A stretch of DNA of 63,023 bases. Origin: an uncultured Flavobacteriales bacterium (GTDB lineage Bacteria > Bacteroidota > Bacteroidia > Flavobacteriales_D > Crocinitomicaceae). How positions within the stretch are numbered: position 1 is the stretch's first letter; each line of letters begins with the position of its first letter. Below, in pieces: positions 45,120 through 56,527 of the stretch. The position numbers were made by a program, and so were the translations under genes. The notes under the pieces were generated by a model. The model was given only the letters and a program-made list of their open reading frames with translations, ran no database searches and was not told the origin of the DNA. The stretch covers positions 1-63,023 of the forward strand of contig CAJQJL010000030.1 in NCBI GenBank assembly GCA_905478665.1, in the 5' to 3' direction.

Positions 45120-46994
45120 TTAGTTTTTAACTATTCTCGTAGTGTAAATCTCATCATTATCTGTTGAAATGATCACCGTATAGAATCCATTTTCGAAATT
45201 CGATAAATCAATTTTTCCAGTACCACTTGCAATCGAAATAATTCCATCAAACAAGATTTTTCCAGATAGATCAATAACTGACACATTCACATCACCCGAA
45301 ACATTGTCAGGAGCCTTAAATGATACAATTCCTTTCGTTGGGTTCGGATACAAATCTAACTTTACTAGTTGCTTTTCGCTTATGGAAACACCCTCAACAT
45401 AACAAGAATCAATATTTAAGTAATTACCATCAGCAATGAAGTCCCCTTCCATAAGAAATGCGTCTTTTCCAAAATACCAAAAACTACATGGTTCAAGGTT
45501 ATTATTTGTTAACATTTCAACCATAACAATTGGCAGACTGTAATCTGTCCCTCCAACATTGGTAAGAACAGTTGGAGCCATTGTTGGGAAAAGTGCTCTT
45601 CCGTCCCAAGCTCCAGATCCAAACGTAACCCATTTTGGACAAGTCTGATAGCTATCAGCAATGCGCAAGCCAGCTATTCGTAAGTTGGGAGCATCATTAG
45701 TAGACACGCCAAAACCTACCCCAGCAGCTGTTGTGTCTGAATCAGCCCAACTATAAAAAATGTGACTTCCATCTTCTGTTCTTGAGATTTGAGTATTATT
45801 GTCCATTGTGACAGACGTTCCGGAAGCACCGTCGAAACCAAAATCACCTCTAAAGGTATAAATTGGAGCAATCTTAATTACTTTCCATGTGGCTCCACCA
45901 TCATCCGTTGTTACATCAGCTGCGATTTTAACAAGCCCTGAATAAATGCTATAACCAGGTGCTACACCAGGAACTGAACCAGAACCTATAACAACGAACA
46001 TATGTGGATTACCATTTTGGTCAACAGTAATGTCATACTCGAAAGAGCATGTTGCACGACCCGTCGATGCAGGATTTCCCACCGAGTCAACCCAGAAACT
46101 TTGCAATTCATCAAAAAGTGTTGGGTAATCGCCAGTATAGGCAATGTTTTCGAGGTTAACTTCGATGGGCGTATTCCAAGTTACTCCACCATCCGAAGAT
46201 TTCATGAAAATTGGTTGCAACGTAGAATCCGAACCACCCGATAAATCACCGATAAGTCCAACCCATCCAGTATTTCCATCAGGTGAAAAGGCAACGTTTG
46301 GTCCAATTATCGATCCATTTGGAGTGATTCCAGTATAGTAATTTGGTAAAGTAGACAAGTACTTTGTCCAATCAATATCAGATGTATTTGAATTGTAGGT
46401 TCCTTTATACAAACGAGTTGAATCAGATGTACCACTTCCGTCAAACGCAAAATCGGCCATCCAGAACTCACCAGGAAGTCCTTCGCAAAGCCCGCCTTGA
46501 AGAAGCGAGTTTTGATTCAATTCATTGTATGTTTCAGTACTTGTTGGCGTGCCAGTTGTTGCGTCCGAAACACCAGCTACGAATCCATTCCAAGCGTTAG
46601 ATATGATATTCGGAGCTGCCCAAGCTATTTTAAAATCAAGTGGATTCGTTGAATTCAAAAGATTATATCCAGTAATGCTTGGATATCTTGCAGGAGCCGA
46701 ATATAAAGTGTTTAACGGGCCGATGTCATTCGAGAAGTTCAATCCTCCGTCCGTCGAAATGTCATAGCGTAACTTCCCACTTTCGGCTCCACCTCCGCCC
46801 CAAACTGTAACATCTTGTCGGTGAATGAAAGCCACCAATCCCGAAGAATCATTTGCATATACCTGATTCTGTTCACCGCGTAGTATTGTAAAGATATTAG
46901 ATGCCCTCCCTAACTGGACAGGTGTAACTTGCGCTGCAACATTCAAGGAAATGAAAGCAGATGCAAAAAGTATTAAAAGTTGATTTTTTTTCAT
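45120..46994 (-). CDS. T9SS type A sorting-domain protein with Asp-box motifs
   Basis: A 624-residue exported protein: signal peptide (1-21, ending NVAAQ), a large middle with three Asp-box-like motifs (STDGGLNF near 85, SSDGGVTW near 268, DDGGATW near 368), and a T9SS type A domain (about 545-624: LDLYPNPTKGIVSFKAP to TTRIVKN). Asp-boxes occur in sialidase-type beta-propellers and Vps10-like propellers; no sialidase FRIP motif or catalytic triad is evident, so I call it only a putative propeller. It is separated by 73 bp from the membrane-protein operon upstream. Surface display through T9SS is likely. Confidence 0.9.
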   Translation of the reverse strand: MKKNQLLILFASAFISLNVAAQVTPVQLGRASNIFTILRGEQNQVYANDSSGLVAFIHRQDVTVWGGGGAESGKLRYDISTDGGLNFSNDIGPLNTLYSAPARYPSITGYNLLNSTNPLDFKIAWAAPNIISNAWNGFVAGVSDATTGTPTSTETYNELNQNSLLQGGLCEGLPGEFWMADFAFDGSGTSDSTRLYKGTYNSNTSDIDWTKYLSTLPNYYTGITPNGSIIGPNVAFSPDGNTGWVGLIGDLSGGSDSTLQPIFMKSSDGGVTWNTPIEVNLENIAYTGDYPTLFDELQSFWVDSVGNPASTGRATCSFEYDITVDQNGNPHMFVVIGSGSVPGVAPGYSIYSGLVKIAADVTTDDGGATWKVIKIAPIYTFRGDFGFDGASGTSVTMDNNTQISRTEDGSHIFYSWADSDTTAAGVGFGVSTNDAPNLRIAGLRIADSYQTCPKWVTFGSGAWDGRALFPTMAPTVLTNVGGTDYSLPIVMVEMLTNNNLEPCSFWYFGKDAFLMEGDFIADGNYLNIDSCYVEGVSISEKQLVKLDLYPNPTKGIVSFKAPDNVSGDVNVSVIDLSGKILFDGIISIASGTGKIDLSNFENGFYTVIISTDNDEIYTTRIVKN

Positions 46995-47024
46995 GGCAGT
47001 AGTTTAAGATAAAATTTACGAGCG

Positions 47025-47032
47025 CAAAAATA
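47025..47032 (-). promoter_or_regulatory. Candidate -7 box for the T9SS cargo gene (TATTTTTG)
   Basis: On the minus strand TATTTTTG matches TAnnTTTG exactly, 30 bases before the ATG at 46994. A -33 TTG is not clear. Confidence 0.4.
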
Positions 47033-47067
47033 ACTATTATATTATTGATAATTTACTAGAAAGTTGG

Positions 47068-48927
47068 TTACCAATAAAATAAAGAAGTCCACCCTTTAAG
47101 ATTTTGTATGAGCAATTCATTTTGACCAAAATACCAAACGTAAACTTTTAGTCGAGTTTCTTCGTTTTTATGATTCTGAATAAATTGATCTTTCGATGTT
47201 TCTTGCCATTCTCCTTCCTTCGTATCCAAAGGTTGAACATAATATTCATCCAATTTACCATTGCGTTCAACAGCTACTACCAAAAGTGCTTTTTCGGCGT
47301 CTAAACCATCCATGATTTTACCTTTCATGAAACCAGAAACATAAACATAATTAATGCTATCCTCTATAATCATATTCGTCAATTCAATAAATGGGTGATT
47401 CACATCCATCACATATACACTCTCATTTTCAAGGATGCGAACACTCATAGAATCTGGAAGGGTTATGTTTCCTCCCTTTTCATCAAAATCAGTAGCGTAG
47501 TTTAAAGTTGTCCAGCGATTCGAGTTCTTCCCATTTGATTTGAAAAGAGACACTTTATAATGATACCCTCCCAAAACAATCGCGTTCGAATCGGGCATAT
47601 ACTCACCTAAAAGCTTCAGATCTGGATGAAACAACATTTTCGTGAAAGAGGTCTCTCCTTCATTCGCACCAAAATGGCTGTCCCACACAAAAAAACTACC
47701 TTCTTCAACGTCCATGGTCATCTTCGATGCAAAGCGCGTTTCTTCATATGAAAAGAGGTCCAATCCTGCAAAATACCATAGTCTCGGATCAAACGCATAA
47801 ACAACATTACCAGAAGTATTGAGTTTCATAATTTCATTTGCAGCTTGATACATCCCTTCTTCTTCAAAATCTCGATTAAATGGAATTCGAGACCACGGTT
47901 GATTTTGCCATAGTCCAATGAGGATAACAGGCACTGTTAGCCATTTAAACCATTTCCATTTCTTTGTTAAAGAACCTATAAGTAAAAGAATAGAAATCGC
48001 TAAGAATGGAAAAAAAGGAATTAATATTCTTTCCAACCCTAATGCGCCGTACTCACCTTTCCACCAAGCATACGAGTGAAGAATAAAATATCCAAAGCCA
48101 CATGTAAGAAACAAAGCCAAAAAGACCAACCTGGCTCTCGATTTTTCACGAATAGATTCAATCGCAAACAAGACGAGACCTAGTATTGAAATCCATAGAA
48201 AAACACTTCCAACATACTCAGGCAGTTTATGTAGATAATAATCCCACTCACCTGCACCGTAGATTGTCTGGTTATCATAAGGATTAGATTTTATCAACCA
48301 AAAAAAACCTTGTTCAGAAAAGAAATAACCCAGAACTGAATAAAATAATAAACCAGTCCCTAACAAAAAAATGACCTTCCATTGCTTAAGAAAGAAAAGC
48401 GCTAGTCCAAAAATTGGAAGAAAAATCATCCCTTCATTTCTAACAAGTGGAATGAATGAAATTAACAGAGCCGCTAACACATACTTCTCTTCAATGAAAA
48501 GTAAAATGCTCCCAATTAAAAACAAACCGAATAATGGCTCGGTAAGTCCTGAAAAAGAAGCAAGAAAGTAAGAAGGAATTATTGGTAAAACAAGAATTAC
48601 AGCCGCATGTCCAGGGACCTTCCAGTGTTTTAGTATTCTACTACAACACCAGGCCGTTGTAATCAAGATTAGGCAATTGAAAAGCTGAAGCCCATACAGT
48701 CCAAATTGAGCAAAAGGACTTCCTAATACAGTAAATATAGGTTTCCCCCAATGATCTAACAAAAGATCTGGGTGATTCCAAGAAGAACTTGAAATCATAA
48801 AATGATGGTAAGTATCCGCTCCACCATAAACACTTTCAGCATTGTAGACGAGAACAGCCGTAAATATGAAAACTACTATTGCTAAAAGAGTGTCGTGATG
48901 TTTCTTGATTTCTTGTAGTAAATTCAT
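47068..48927 (-). CDS. Polytopic membrane protein, GT-C-like
   Basis: The 619-residue protein has around ten to twelve helices in the first 370 residues and a soluble beta-rich C-terminal part (about 380-619). In the first periplasmic loop YGGADTYHHFM (about 33-43) carries an Asp in the place where GT-C glycosyltransferases keep their metal-binding acid; VRNEGMIFLPIFGLALFF is like the mannosyltransferase/GT39 helices. Family 39-like transfer of a lipid-linked sugar to a glycan or protein is suggested but not shown. It is seven bases downstream of the flavoprotein gene, so they share a transcript. Confidence 0.7.
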   Translation of the reverse strand: MNLLQEIKKHHDTLLAIVVFIFTAVLVYNAESVYGGADTYHHFMISSSSWNHPDLLLDHWGKPIFTVLGSPFAQFGLYGLQLFNCLILITTAWCCSRILKHWKVPGHAAVILVLPIIPSYFLASFSGLTEPLFGLFLIGSILLFIEEKYVLAALLISFIPLVRNEGMIFLPIFGLALFFLKQWKVIFLLGTGLLFYSVLGYFFSEQGFFWLIKSNPYDNQTIYGAGEWDYYLHKLPEYVGSVFLWISILGLVLFAIESIREKSRARLVFLALFLTCGFGYFILHSYAWWKGEYGALGLERILIPFFPFLAISILLLIGSLTKKWKWFKWLTVPVILIGLWQNQPWSRIPFNRDFEEEGMYQAANEIMKLNTSGNVVYAFDPRLWYFAGLDLFSYEETRFASKMTMDVEEGSFFVWDSHFGANEGETSFTKMLFHPDLKLLGEYMPDSNAIVLGGYHYKVSLFKSNGKNSNRWTTLNYATDFDEKGGNITLPDSMSVRILENESVYVMDVNHPFIELTNMIIEDSINYVYVSGFMKGKIMDGLDAEKALLVVAVERNGKLDEYYVQPLDTKEGEWQETSKDQFIQNHKNEETRLKVYVWYFGQNELLIQNLKGWTSLFYW

Positions 48928-48933
48928 TTCCTA

Positions 48934-50355
48934 TTATTGAATTAGTACATCTTTAATTTTAGCATCTTCCTGATAACCTGAATCAGTGTTGACCTCCCAC
49001 AGATTCGTTTTTTCACCACTTAGAATATTACGAGCGGCTAGTATACCCATCAAAATTGAGTGATCCTGATTATTATACTTAAATGCACCGTACCTGCCGA
49101 TAACAGTCAACTGCTGATAAGTATCCAAATAAGATTCTATGACTTTCAGGTGTTTTTGATATCCCGTTTGATATACTGGATAACACTTTGGTACACGTAT
49201 GACAGATGTACTAAGTACTTTAACACTGTCATTCATCAACCCTAACTTACTTAATTCACTAATGCCTAACTCACCTAATAGAGTGTCTTCCATACTCCAA
49301 ATCTCATCCTTGTCAAAAGCCCAATATTCCAAACAAAGAATAGTACTTTTTTCATCGCCATTGAGAGACGGGCACCAGTTTCTAAAATTTGTAATCCGCC
49401 CCAGCTGGACATCTGCTGAATGAACATAAATCCAATTGTCTTTAAATAATTCGTTTGAATCACAATTAAGATAGACCAAAATCGTATTTCGGAAAAAAAG
49501 TTCATCTTTTGCCTTTTTAACTTCAGGTGGACAAACCGAGAACCCTTCAACAAGTTTTGTGATTGGCATAGAACTGATTACCTCATCAGCATAAACTAGA
49601 CTTCCGTCCATTAACTCAACCCCTTTCACAGCTTTCTCTGCGACAATTAACTTTTTCACTGGTGTAGATAAATGAACTTTTCCTCCATTTTTTTCTACTT
49701 GTTCTGCTGCTCTTTCATACAAAGTTCCAGTGCCTTGTTTTGGGTAATGAAATTGGTCAACGAGGGTTTTGTGTTTATTATTCCTGCCACCAAACATGGC
49801 ATTCTTTACTGCTCCATAAAGGGAAAGTGTTTTTATCCGTTGTGCGGCCCAATCGACATCAATATCTGATGCATCTATTCCCCAAAGTTTCTCTGTATAA
49901 TTTTTGAAAAAAATCGTATATAATTTCTTCCCAAAACGATTGATCACCCATTCATCGAAACTCTTAGGGTTCCTAATCGGTTTGATTCTTTGTATAGTAT
50001 AATCGAATAAAACGCGAACAATTGTTGTGAATGGAAGATTACGAATAACATTACCCAATTTTAGAGGATAATAGAAAAATTTATTCCCATAATGAATTCT
50101 AGTAAGTCGATTCACGACCGTATAATCCTCTTTAATTAGCTCTGCAAAAAAATCATTAACCGTATTATCATTACTAAAAAATCGATGAGGACCTAGGTCC
50201 ACCCTTTGACTCCAAAGGTCAAAACTTCTGGACATTCCTCCAATATGCGGGCTCGCTTCAAACACCTCAACTTCCACATTTTCCTTCGCTAAAGAATATG
50301 CCGCAGAAAGTCCTGCAGGACCTGCGCCTATAATAATCACTCTTTTTCTACTCAT
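48934..50355 (-). CDS. FAD-dependent oxidoreductase (UDP-galactopyranose mutase/protoporphyrinogen oxidase-like)
   Basis: The start is set at ATG 50355, so the protein begins MSRKRVIIIGAGPAGLSAAY, an FAD dinucleotide-binding motif, and overlaps the upstream stop by eight bases. The 473 residues contain VFEASPHIGGMSRSF, VDLGPHRFF, a YPLKLGNVIRNLP segment and a C-terminal VIGRYGAFKYNNQDHSILMGILAARNIL with the second FAD contact. This resembles capsule-locus proteins annotated as NAD(P)-binding amine oxidase or as UGM-like. Substrate could be a nucleotide sugar or a polyprenyl-linked sugar. It sits between two GT-C-like membrane proteins, suggesting that the three act on one lipid-linked glycan. 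Confidence 0.85.
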   Translation of the reverse strand: MSRKRVIIIGAGPAGLSAAYSLAKENVEVEVFEASPHIGGMSRSFDLWSQRVDLGPHRFFSNDNTVNDFFAELIKEDYTVVNRLTRIHYGNKFFYYPLKLGNVIRNLPFTTIVRVLFDYTIQRIKPIRNPKSFDEWVINRFGKKLYTIFFKNYTEKLWGIDASDIDVDWAAQRIKTLSLYGAVKNAMFGGRNNKHKTLVDQFHYPKQGTGTLYERAAEQVEKNGGKVHLSTPVKKLIVAEKAVKGVELMDGSLVYADEVISSMPITKLVEGFSVCPPEVKKAKDELFFRNTILVYLNCDSNELFKDNWIYVHSADVQLGRITNFRNWCPSLNGDEKSTILCLEYWAFDKDEIWSMEDTLLGELGISELSKLGLMNDSVKVLSTSVIRVPKCYPVYQTGYQKHLKVIESYLDTYQQLTVIGRYGAFKYNNQDHSILMGILAARNILSGEKTNLWEVNTDSGYQEDAKIKDVLIQ

Positions 50356-52216
50356 ACATTCCGCTGCGTTGATACACATCGACCCTCACGTCAAACAGAA
50401 CTAAGGTATCCTGTTCACTATTATTGATCAAATAAAATTGAAAAGGGTCACTACTAGAGCGAACCTCTGGAGTTAAATACATTAAATAAAACTGTTCATA
50501 ATCTTTGTCGCTTTCAATGATATACGACCGAAGTGGTTCATTATGGTATTTATAGGCTAAACCATCATGAGCGAATGTCGAAGTCACCATTATTTGGTCT
50601 AGAGAACTCCCCACATTTACGCGTGCTTTACCAGAAATTAAAAGCCAAGCGTGATCTTTAATCGTTAAGTCACTAAACGCCATTTCAAATTTAGGAGAAG
50701 GACCTCCAGGCAGAATTGATACAGTTTTGTTTGAATCAAATTGAGAAATCCCTCGAAATGCACCGTTATTCTCGATTAGCTGATACGATGAATGGACGTA
50801 ATAATCTGAAAAATCATTTATATATTCATTCACCGTTGTGGATCGGTCTACCAATAAATATTTGGAAGCGCCTTCTGGAACTGTCTGAGCGCCAAAAACT
50901 TTCCAGTAGTACTTTTTAGTCATACGCGAAGAGTCAATTATCCCTTGATCATACTGCCATGTTTGAAACATATTCAATATCACTAACAACATTCCAAAAG
51001 AGAATACTATACTTCGTTTACCAATTTTATTCTTTACTGAATCTAAGAGAAATGCTATTGGTAAAACTAATACCGGATAGACTTGAACCATTGTACGTTG
51101 AGAAAAGGAGGTCGCGTACCACCAAGATGACCAGCAAGATGATACATAGATATAACAAATTGTAAATATCGCTGATGACCAAAACCAACTCTGAGTGCTT
51201 TTTCTCGCACGAACGAGACCTAACAAAGCGAACAACATCACTGGCGTATACATTAGCCAACCTTTTCTATAGGAGAATAAAAACTCAAACAAATTTGGAG
51301 ATCCAATATCCAAGCCTTCCCCAGGATTATTGTAACTATTATAGAACCATTGACCAGCATACACTTTCCAATAAATGAGTTGTGGAAGAATCATAATAAA
51401 GATTGCTAATCCTGCGAATAGTATATGCTTATACCATTTAAAAAATCTGCCCAACCGCTGGAAAAAATGCTCAATAGAGGTTATTCCGAAGAAAATTGGA
51501 ATAAGAACAGCCATGATTTCAGTTGGCCTACTGATAGTTAAAAGCCCAATAATAAGCCCTATACCTATTGCGTCTTTGAGTTTTTTTGTCTCATACCAAC
51601 GAATAGTTAACCATATGAGAGCAGCATAACCGGTGAACAAATAGACATGTGGCATGCAATGCGACCCCGTATGAATTTGATAGTAATTAGTCCCAAATAC
51701 TAGAAGTAAAATTGTAACACCAGAAATGATATCAGAAAAGAAATGAGTAATGATTTTCCAAACTAACCGCAATCCTACCAGCATGTAGAAGAAACTACCA
51801 ATGGTCATTGCATGTTCGCTAGGCAAAGAGAATCCATCTAAAGGATAACCTCCAATCCATGAAACAAGTAGGCCCAATAAGAAGAATGGTAAATAAAAAA
51901 TAGAAATGCCCATCGGATATTTAATTATCCAATTCCCAGTATCCGCCTGTGTCGCTTGATAAAAAGTGCCCGACTCAACGGTTGAATCTAGCGCGCTAGT
52001 TACTGTGTCGAAATTTTCAACTCCAAGATCCCCATGAATTATTGCCTGAGGCAAATACAAATAGTAGCCATATACATCCCATGAAATAATCTTAGTAGGC
52101 ATTCCATTTCCAAACAAATAAATCAACAGAAAAAATGCGCAAAATAAGACCGTTTTTCCTGCAAAAGTTTTAGGAATTAAATTCAAAACTTTCTGCATAA
52201 ATAAAATTTTGACCAT
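50348..52216 (-). CDS. Polytopic membrane protein, GT-C-like
   Basis: A 622-residue protein with about eleven helices (40-420) and a soluble C-terminal domain of some 190 residues. The loop after the first helix reads ISWDVYGYYLYLPQAII; the Asp next to aromatic residues is where GT-C enzymes bind metal and donor. Later GSHCMPHVYLFTGYAALIW and SRPTEIMAVLIPIFFG look like the GT39/PMT-type helices. The start at 52216 (ATG) is used; ATG 52198 is also possible. It overlaps the flavoprotein gene, forming the first gene of a three-gene operon divergent from icd. Confidence 0.7.
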   Translation of the reverse strand: MVKILFMQKVLNLIPKTFAGKTVLFCAFFLLIYLFGNGMPTKIISWDVYGYYLYLPQAIIHGDLGVENFDTVTSALDSTVESGTFYQATQADTGNWIIKYPMGISIFYLPFFLLGLLVSWIGGYPLDGFSLPSEHAMTIGSFFYMLVGLRLVWKIITHFFSDIISGVTILLLVFGTNYYQIHTGSHCMPHVYLFTGYAALIWLTIRWYETKKLKDAIGIGLIIGLLTISRPTEIMAVLIPIFFGITSIEHFFQRLGRFFKWYKHILFAGLAIFIMILPQLIYWKVYAGQWFYNSYNNPGEGLDIGSPNLFEFLFSYRKGWLMYTPVMLFALLGLVRARKSTQSWFWSSAIFTICYIYVSSCWSSWWYATSFSQRTMVQVYPVLVLPIAFLLDSVKNKIGKRSIVFSFGMLLVILNMFQTWQYDQGIIDSSRMTKKYYWKVFGAQTVPEGASKYLLVDRSTTVNEYINDFSDYYVHSSYQLIENNGAFRGISQFDSNKTVSILPGGPSPKFEMAFSDLTIKDHAWLLISGKARVNVGSSLDQIMVTSTFAHDGLAYKYHNEPLRSYIIESDKDYEQFYLMYLTPEVRSSSDPFQFYLINNSEQDTLVLFDVRVDVYQRSGMYE

Positions 52217-54673
<2,457 letters not shown>

Positions 54674-54694
54674 CTCGTATTTAATAATTGATTA

Positions 54695-54726
54695 GAGGGC
54701 AAGGAATTCAATTCTTTGCCCTTTCT
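54695..54726 (+). terminator. Terminator of icd
   Basis: AGGGCAAGGAATT and its partner form a stem of about 13 bp with one G-U pair and a one-base turn, followed by TTTCTTATTT. It lies 22 bases after the icd stop. Confidence 0.85.
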
Positions 54727-54742
54727 TATTTATTTTAGTTCC

Positions 54743-55273
54743 ATGAAATACCCATTAATTCTATCACTGCTCTTATGCTTTTCGTCAAAAGCACAAGAAT
54801 CTAACTTTCCACAAAAATGGATTGGCGAATACACAGGAAACATGGTTCTAGCCAACGCACATCGCACTGATCATATGATTAAAGTTGATTTTACTATGGA
54901 GGAACTGATTGAAGACTCTCTCTGCAGCTATCACATGCGCTTCTACGGAGAATCAACAATCGTAAAAGACTATCTGATTCGTGCAGTATCAAAAGACAAT
55001 AAGGTCGATTATTTACTCGACGAAAACAATGGAATAATTATGGAACTCACGTATATGAACAGTGGATTCTATGGAATGTATGAAGTTATGGGGATGATCT
55101 ATACGAGTACTCTTCGTAAGCAAGGCGACGATATTTTCTATGAGCTATACGCTGCTCCCACTGAAAACCCTTATATCTCGGGCACGGAAGCCACAGAACA
55201 AGAAGAGGCAATTGAAGTCAAGAGCACTAAGCCAATGCTCGTGCAGTCAGTAGTATTGACCCGAAAAAGTTAG
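54743..55273 (+). CDS. Exported hypothetical protein
   Basis: Start at ATG 54743, which directly precedes the signal peptide (KYPLILSLLLCFSSKAQ); the longer frame from 54716 would begin in the terminator. The 176-residue product has a beta-rich mature part (IGEYTGNMVLANAHRTDHMIKVDFTM and similar alternating strands), Tyr-rich, with an acidic C-terminus. No family recognised; the fold could be lipocalin- or NTF2-like. It ends three bases before the convergent thioredoxin-like gene. Confidence 0.7.
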   Translation: MKYPLILSLLLCFSSKAQESNFPQKWIGEYTGNMVLANAHRTDHMIKVDFTMEELIEDSLCSYHMRFYGESTIVKDYLIRAVSKDNKVDYLLDENNGIIMELTYMNSGFYGMYEVMGMIYTSTLRKQGDDIFYELYAAPTENPYISGTEATEQEEAIEVKSTKPMLVQSVVLTRKS

Positions 55274-55276
55274 TAC

Positions 55277-55885
55277 TTATTTAAGTAGTAATTCTACGTT
55301 ATCCATTGCAACAACGCCAAAACCGTCATTGGACCATTTTTTCAATGGCTTATCTCCATCTACGAGAATGAATGTTGGGAATCGACCTTCTGCCAAAACT
55401 GTTAGTGCTCCCGCACTATCCGCAAAACGTACAGAAATTGCGTCACCTCCCTTTTCCTGATACCATTCAAGATAAGCATCATCTTCGTTCTGTGCGCAAA
55501 CAAGGTATTCAATCTCAGCATTTGGAATACGCTCTTTCAGCTTTAGCGCTTTGTCGATAGAACCGTAGCAAAACTTACACTGCGGCATTGAGATCACGAT
55601 CAACTTTTGACCTGTTAACTCAGCGTAAGCAGGGATTTTTTCAACTGAACTTGAGTTATTAGAGAAGTCTCCTTCATAGATTGGAGAATACAAGAAATAT
55701 GCTGCAAAAGGAATAATCAAAAGTGAGAGCCTAAGCGTCCATTTTGCTAGCGCACGTTTTTTAAATTTCTTTCTGAAAATGTACATCAATACAAAACTCA
55801 AAAGAATCACTAATACATATGGAAGGGCCTTACTTAGCGTCCAAGAAAATCCCATTCCCAAAAACATATACTCTATAGAACTCAT
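55277..55885 (-). CDS. Membrane-anchored thioredoxin-like protein
   Basis: A 202-residue protein with two N-terminal membrane helices (about 18-38 and 48-66) and a periplasmic thioredoxin-like domain with VISMPQCKFCYGSIDKAL, whose CKFC is the redox-active CxxC motif (near 103-106), and RFPTFILVDGDKPLKKW, carrying the cis-Pro loop. Likely a disulfide reductase or isomerase acting outside the inner membrane, for example on cytochrome or envelope proteins; partner unknown. The three cysteine-rich lipoproteins nearby would be natural candidates but are in separate transcripts (inference only). Confidence 0.8.
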   Translation of the reverse strand: MSSIEYMFLGMGFSWTLSKALPYVLVILLSFVLMYIFRKKFKKRALAKWTLRLSLLIIPFAAYFLYSPIYEGDFSNNSSSVEKIPAYAELTGQKLIVISMPQCKFCYGSIDKALKLKERIPNAEIEYLVCAQNEDDAYLEWYQEKGGDAISVRFADSAGALTVLAEGRFPTFILVDGDKPLKKWSNDGFGVVAMDNVELLLK

Positions 55886-55977
55886 GTAATGCTTATTAAT
55901 TTTTCATTTCGAAGTTAGTATTAATTCACAATAAAAAATAAGCGTTTTGCTATGAATAGCCACTTTCAGACAAAAAA

Positions 55978-55999
55978 AAAGGAAGCAAAAGCCTCCTTT
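55978..55999 (-). terminator. Terminator of the lipoprotein gene at 56018
   Basis: On the minus strand AAAGGAGGC pairs with GCTTCCTTT with one mismatch around TTTT, followed by a run of nine or more T. It lies 18 bases after the stop codon. Confidence 0.8.
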
Positions 56000-56017
56000 G
56001 ATAAATTCAATTTCTCT

Positions 56018-56221
56018 TTACTGAATTTCACACTCAGTAACAACTATGATTAAGTTTGCATCTCCCTCATTACATTGATCCTCAGCTTTCGATTTGGTAT
56101 CCGTAATTGTTGTTGAAGAAACTTCTGTTCCATTCACAGAACAAACACATGTATAATCCTTCTTACATGAAGCAAATAAAAGCAAAGCTCCAGCGGCAAT
56201 TAAAACAGTTTTTTTCATCAT
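56018..56221 (-). CDS. Tiny cysteine-rich lipoprotein, paralogue 3 of 3
   Basis: A 67-residue lipoprotein: signal peptide ending LLFASC (Cys19 lipidated), then KKDYTCVCSVNG and a C-terminal half with KSKAEDQCNEGD and ending TECEIQ. Four cysteines besides the lipidated one (two in the YxCxC core, one in the AxxxC helix, one near the end) suggest two disulfides in a small compact domain. Its closest relatives in the window are the two genes upstream in the same orientation (56288 and 56528), sharing the same cysteine order. Each has its own hairpin, so expression may be independent. Function unknown. Confidence 0.8.
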   Translation of the reverse strand: MMKKTVLIAAGALLLFASCKKDYTCVCSVNGTEVSSTTITDTKSKAEDQCNEGDANLIIVVTECEIQ

Positions 56222-56242
56222 TCTAAAATTATTAGTTATAAA

Positions 56243-56267
56243 AAAAGGAAGCCGAAACTTCCTTTTT
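56243..56267 (-). terminator. Terminator of the lipoprotein gene at 56288
   Basis: AAAGGAAG pairs with CTTCCTTT around a six-base CCGAAA loop; on the minus strand a T-run follows. It separates paralogues 2 and 3, though read-through could still join them. Confidence 0.78.
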
Positions 56268-56287
56268 CAAATCTTTAGTATATCGGA

Positions 56288-56482
56288 CTATGCAGGAACG
56301 CAATCCTCAGCTGAAATACCTAAAACAGATGTTTCTGCATCGTTACATGCATCTGTTGCATTTTTTCCTTTCGCTACAATACTTCCTTGTAAAGTACAAG
56401 TACAATTGTATTCTTTCTGACATGACGAAATTGCAAAAATTCCCAACAATGCAAATGCGCTTACTGCTACTACTTTTTTCAT
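56288..56482 (-). CDS. Tiny cysteine-rich lipoprotein, paralogue 2 of 3
   Basis: A 64-residue lipoprotein with signal ending FAISSC (Cys21), then QKEYNCTCTLQG, then KNATDACNDAE and an ending EDCVPA. The four mature cysteines fall in the same order as in its neighbours: C-x-C close to the lipid anchor, one Cys in an A-x-x-x-C helix, one four residues before the end. It is the shortest and lacks part of the central loop. The gene is flanked upstream by a perfect 16-bp palindrome (56507-56522) and downstream by a terminator. Confidence 0.8.
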   Translation of the reverse strand: MKKVVAVSAFALLGIFAISSCQKEYNCTCTLQGSIVAKGKNATDACNDAETSVLGISAEDCVPA

Positions 56483-56506
56483 AATTTAAATTATTTATAG
56501 GTTATT

Positions 56507-56522
56507 AATTAAGTACTTAATT
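56507..56522. repeat. Perfect 16-bp palindrome AATTAAGTACTTAATT
   Basis: It lies in the 45-base gap between lipoprotein paralogues 1 and 2, 25 bases before the ATG of paralogue 2 on the minus strand. It could be an operator, or a chance palindrome in AT-rich DNA. Confidence 0.5.
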
Positions 56523-56527
56523 TTAAA

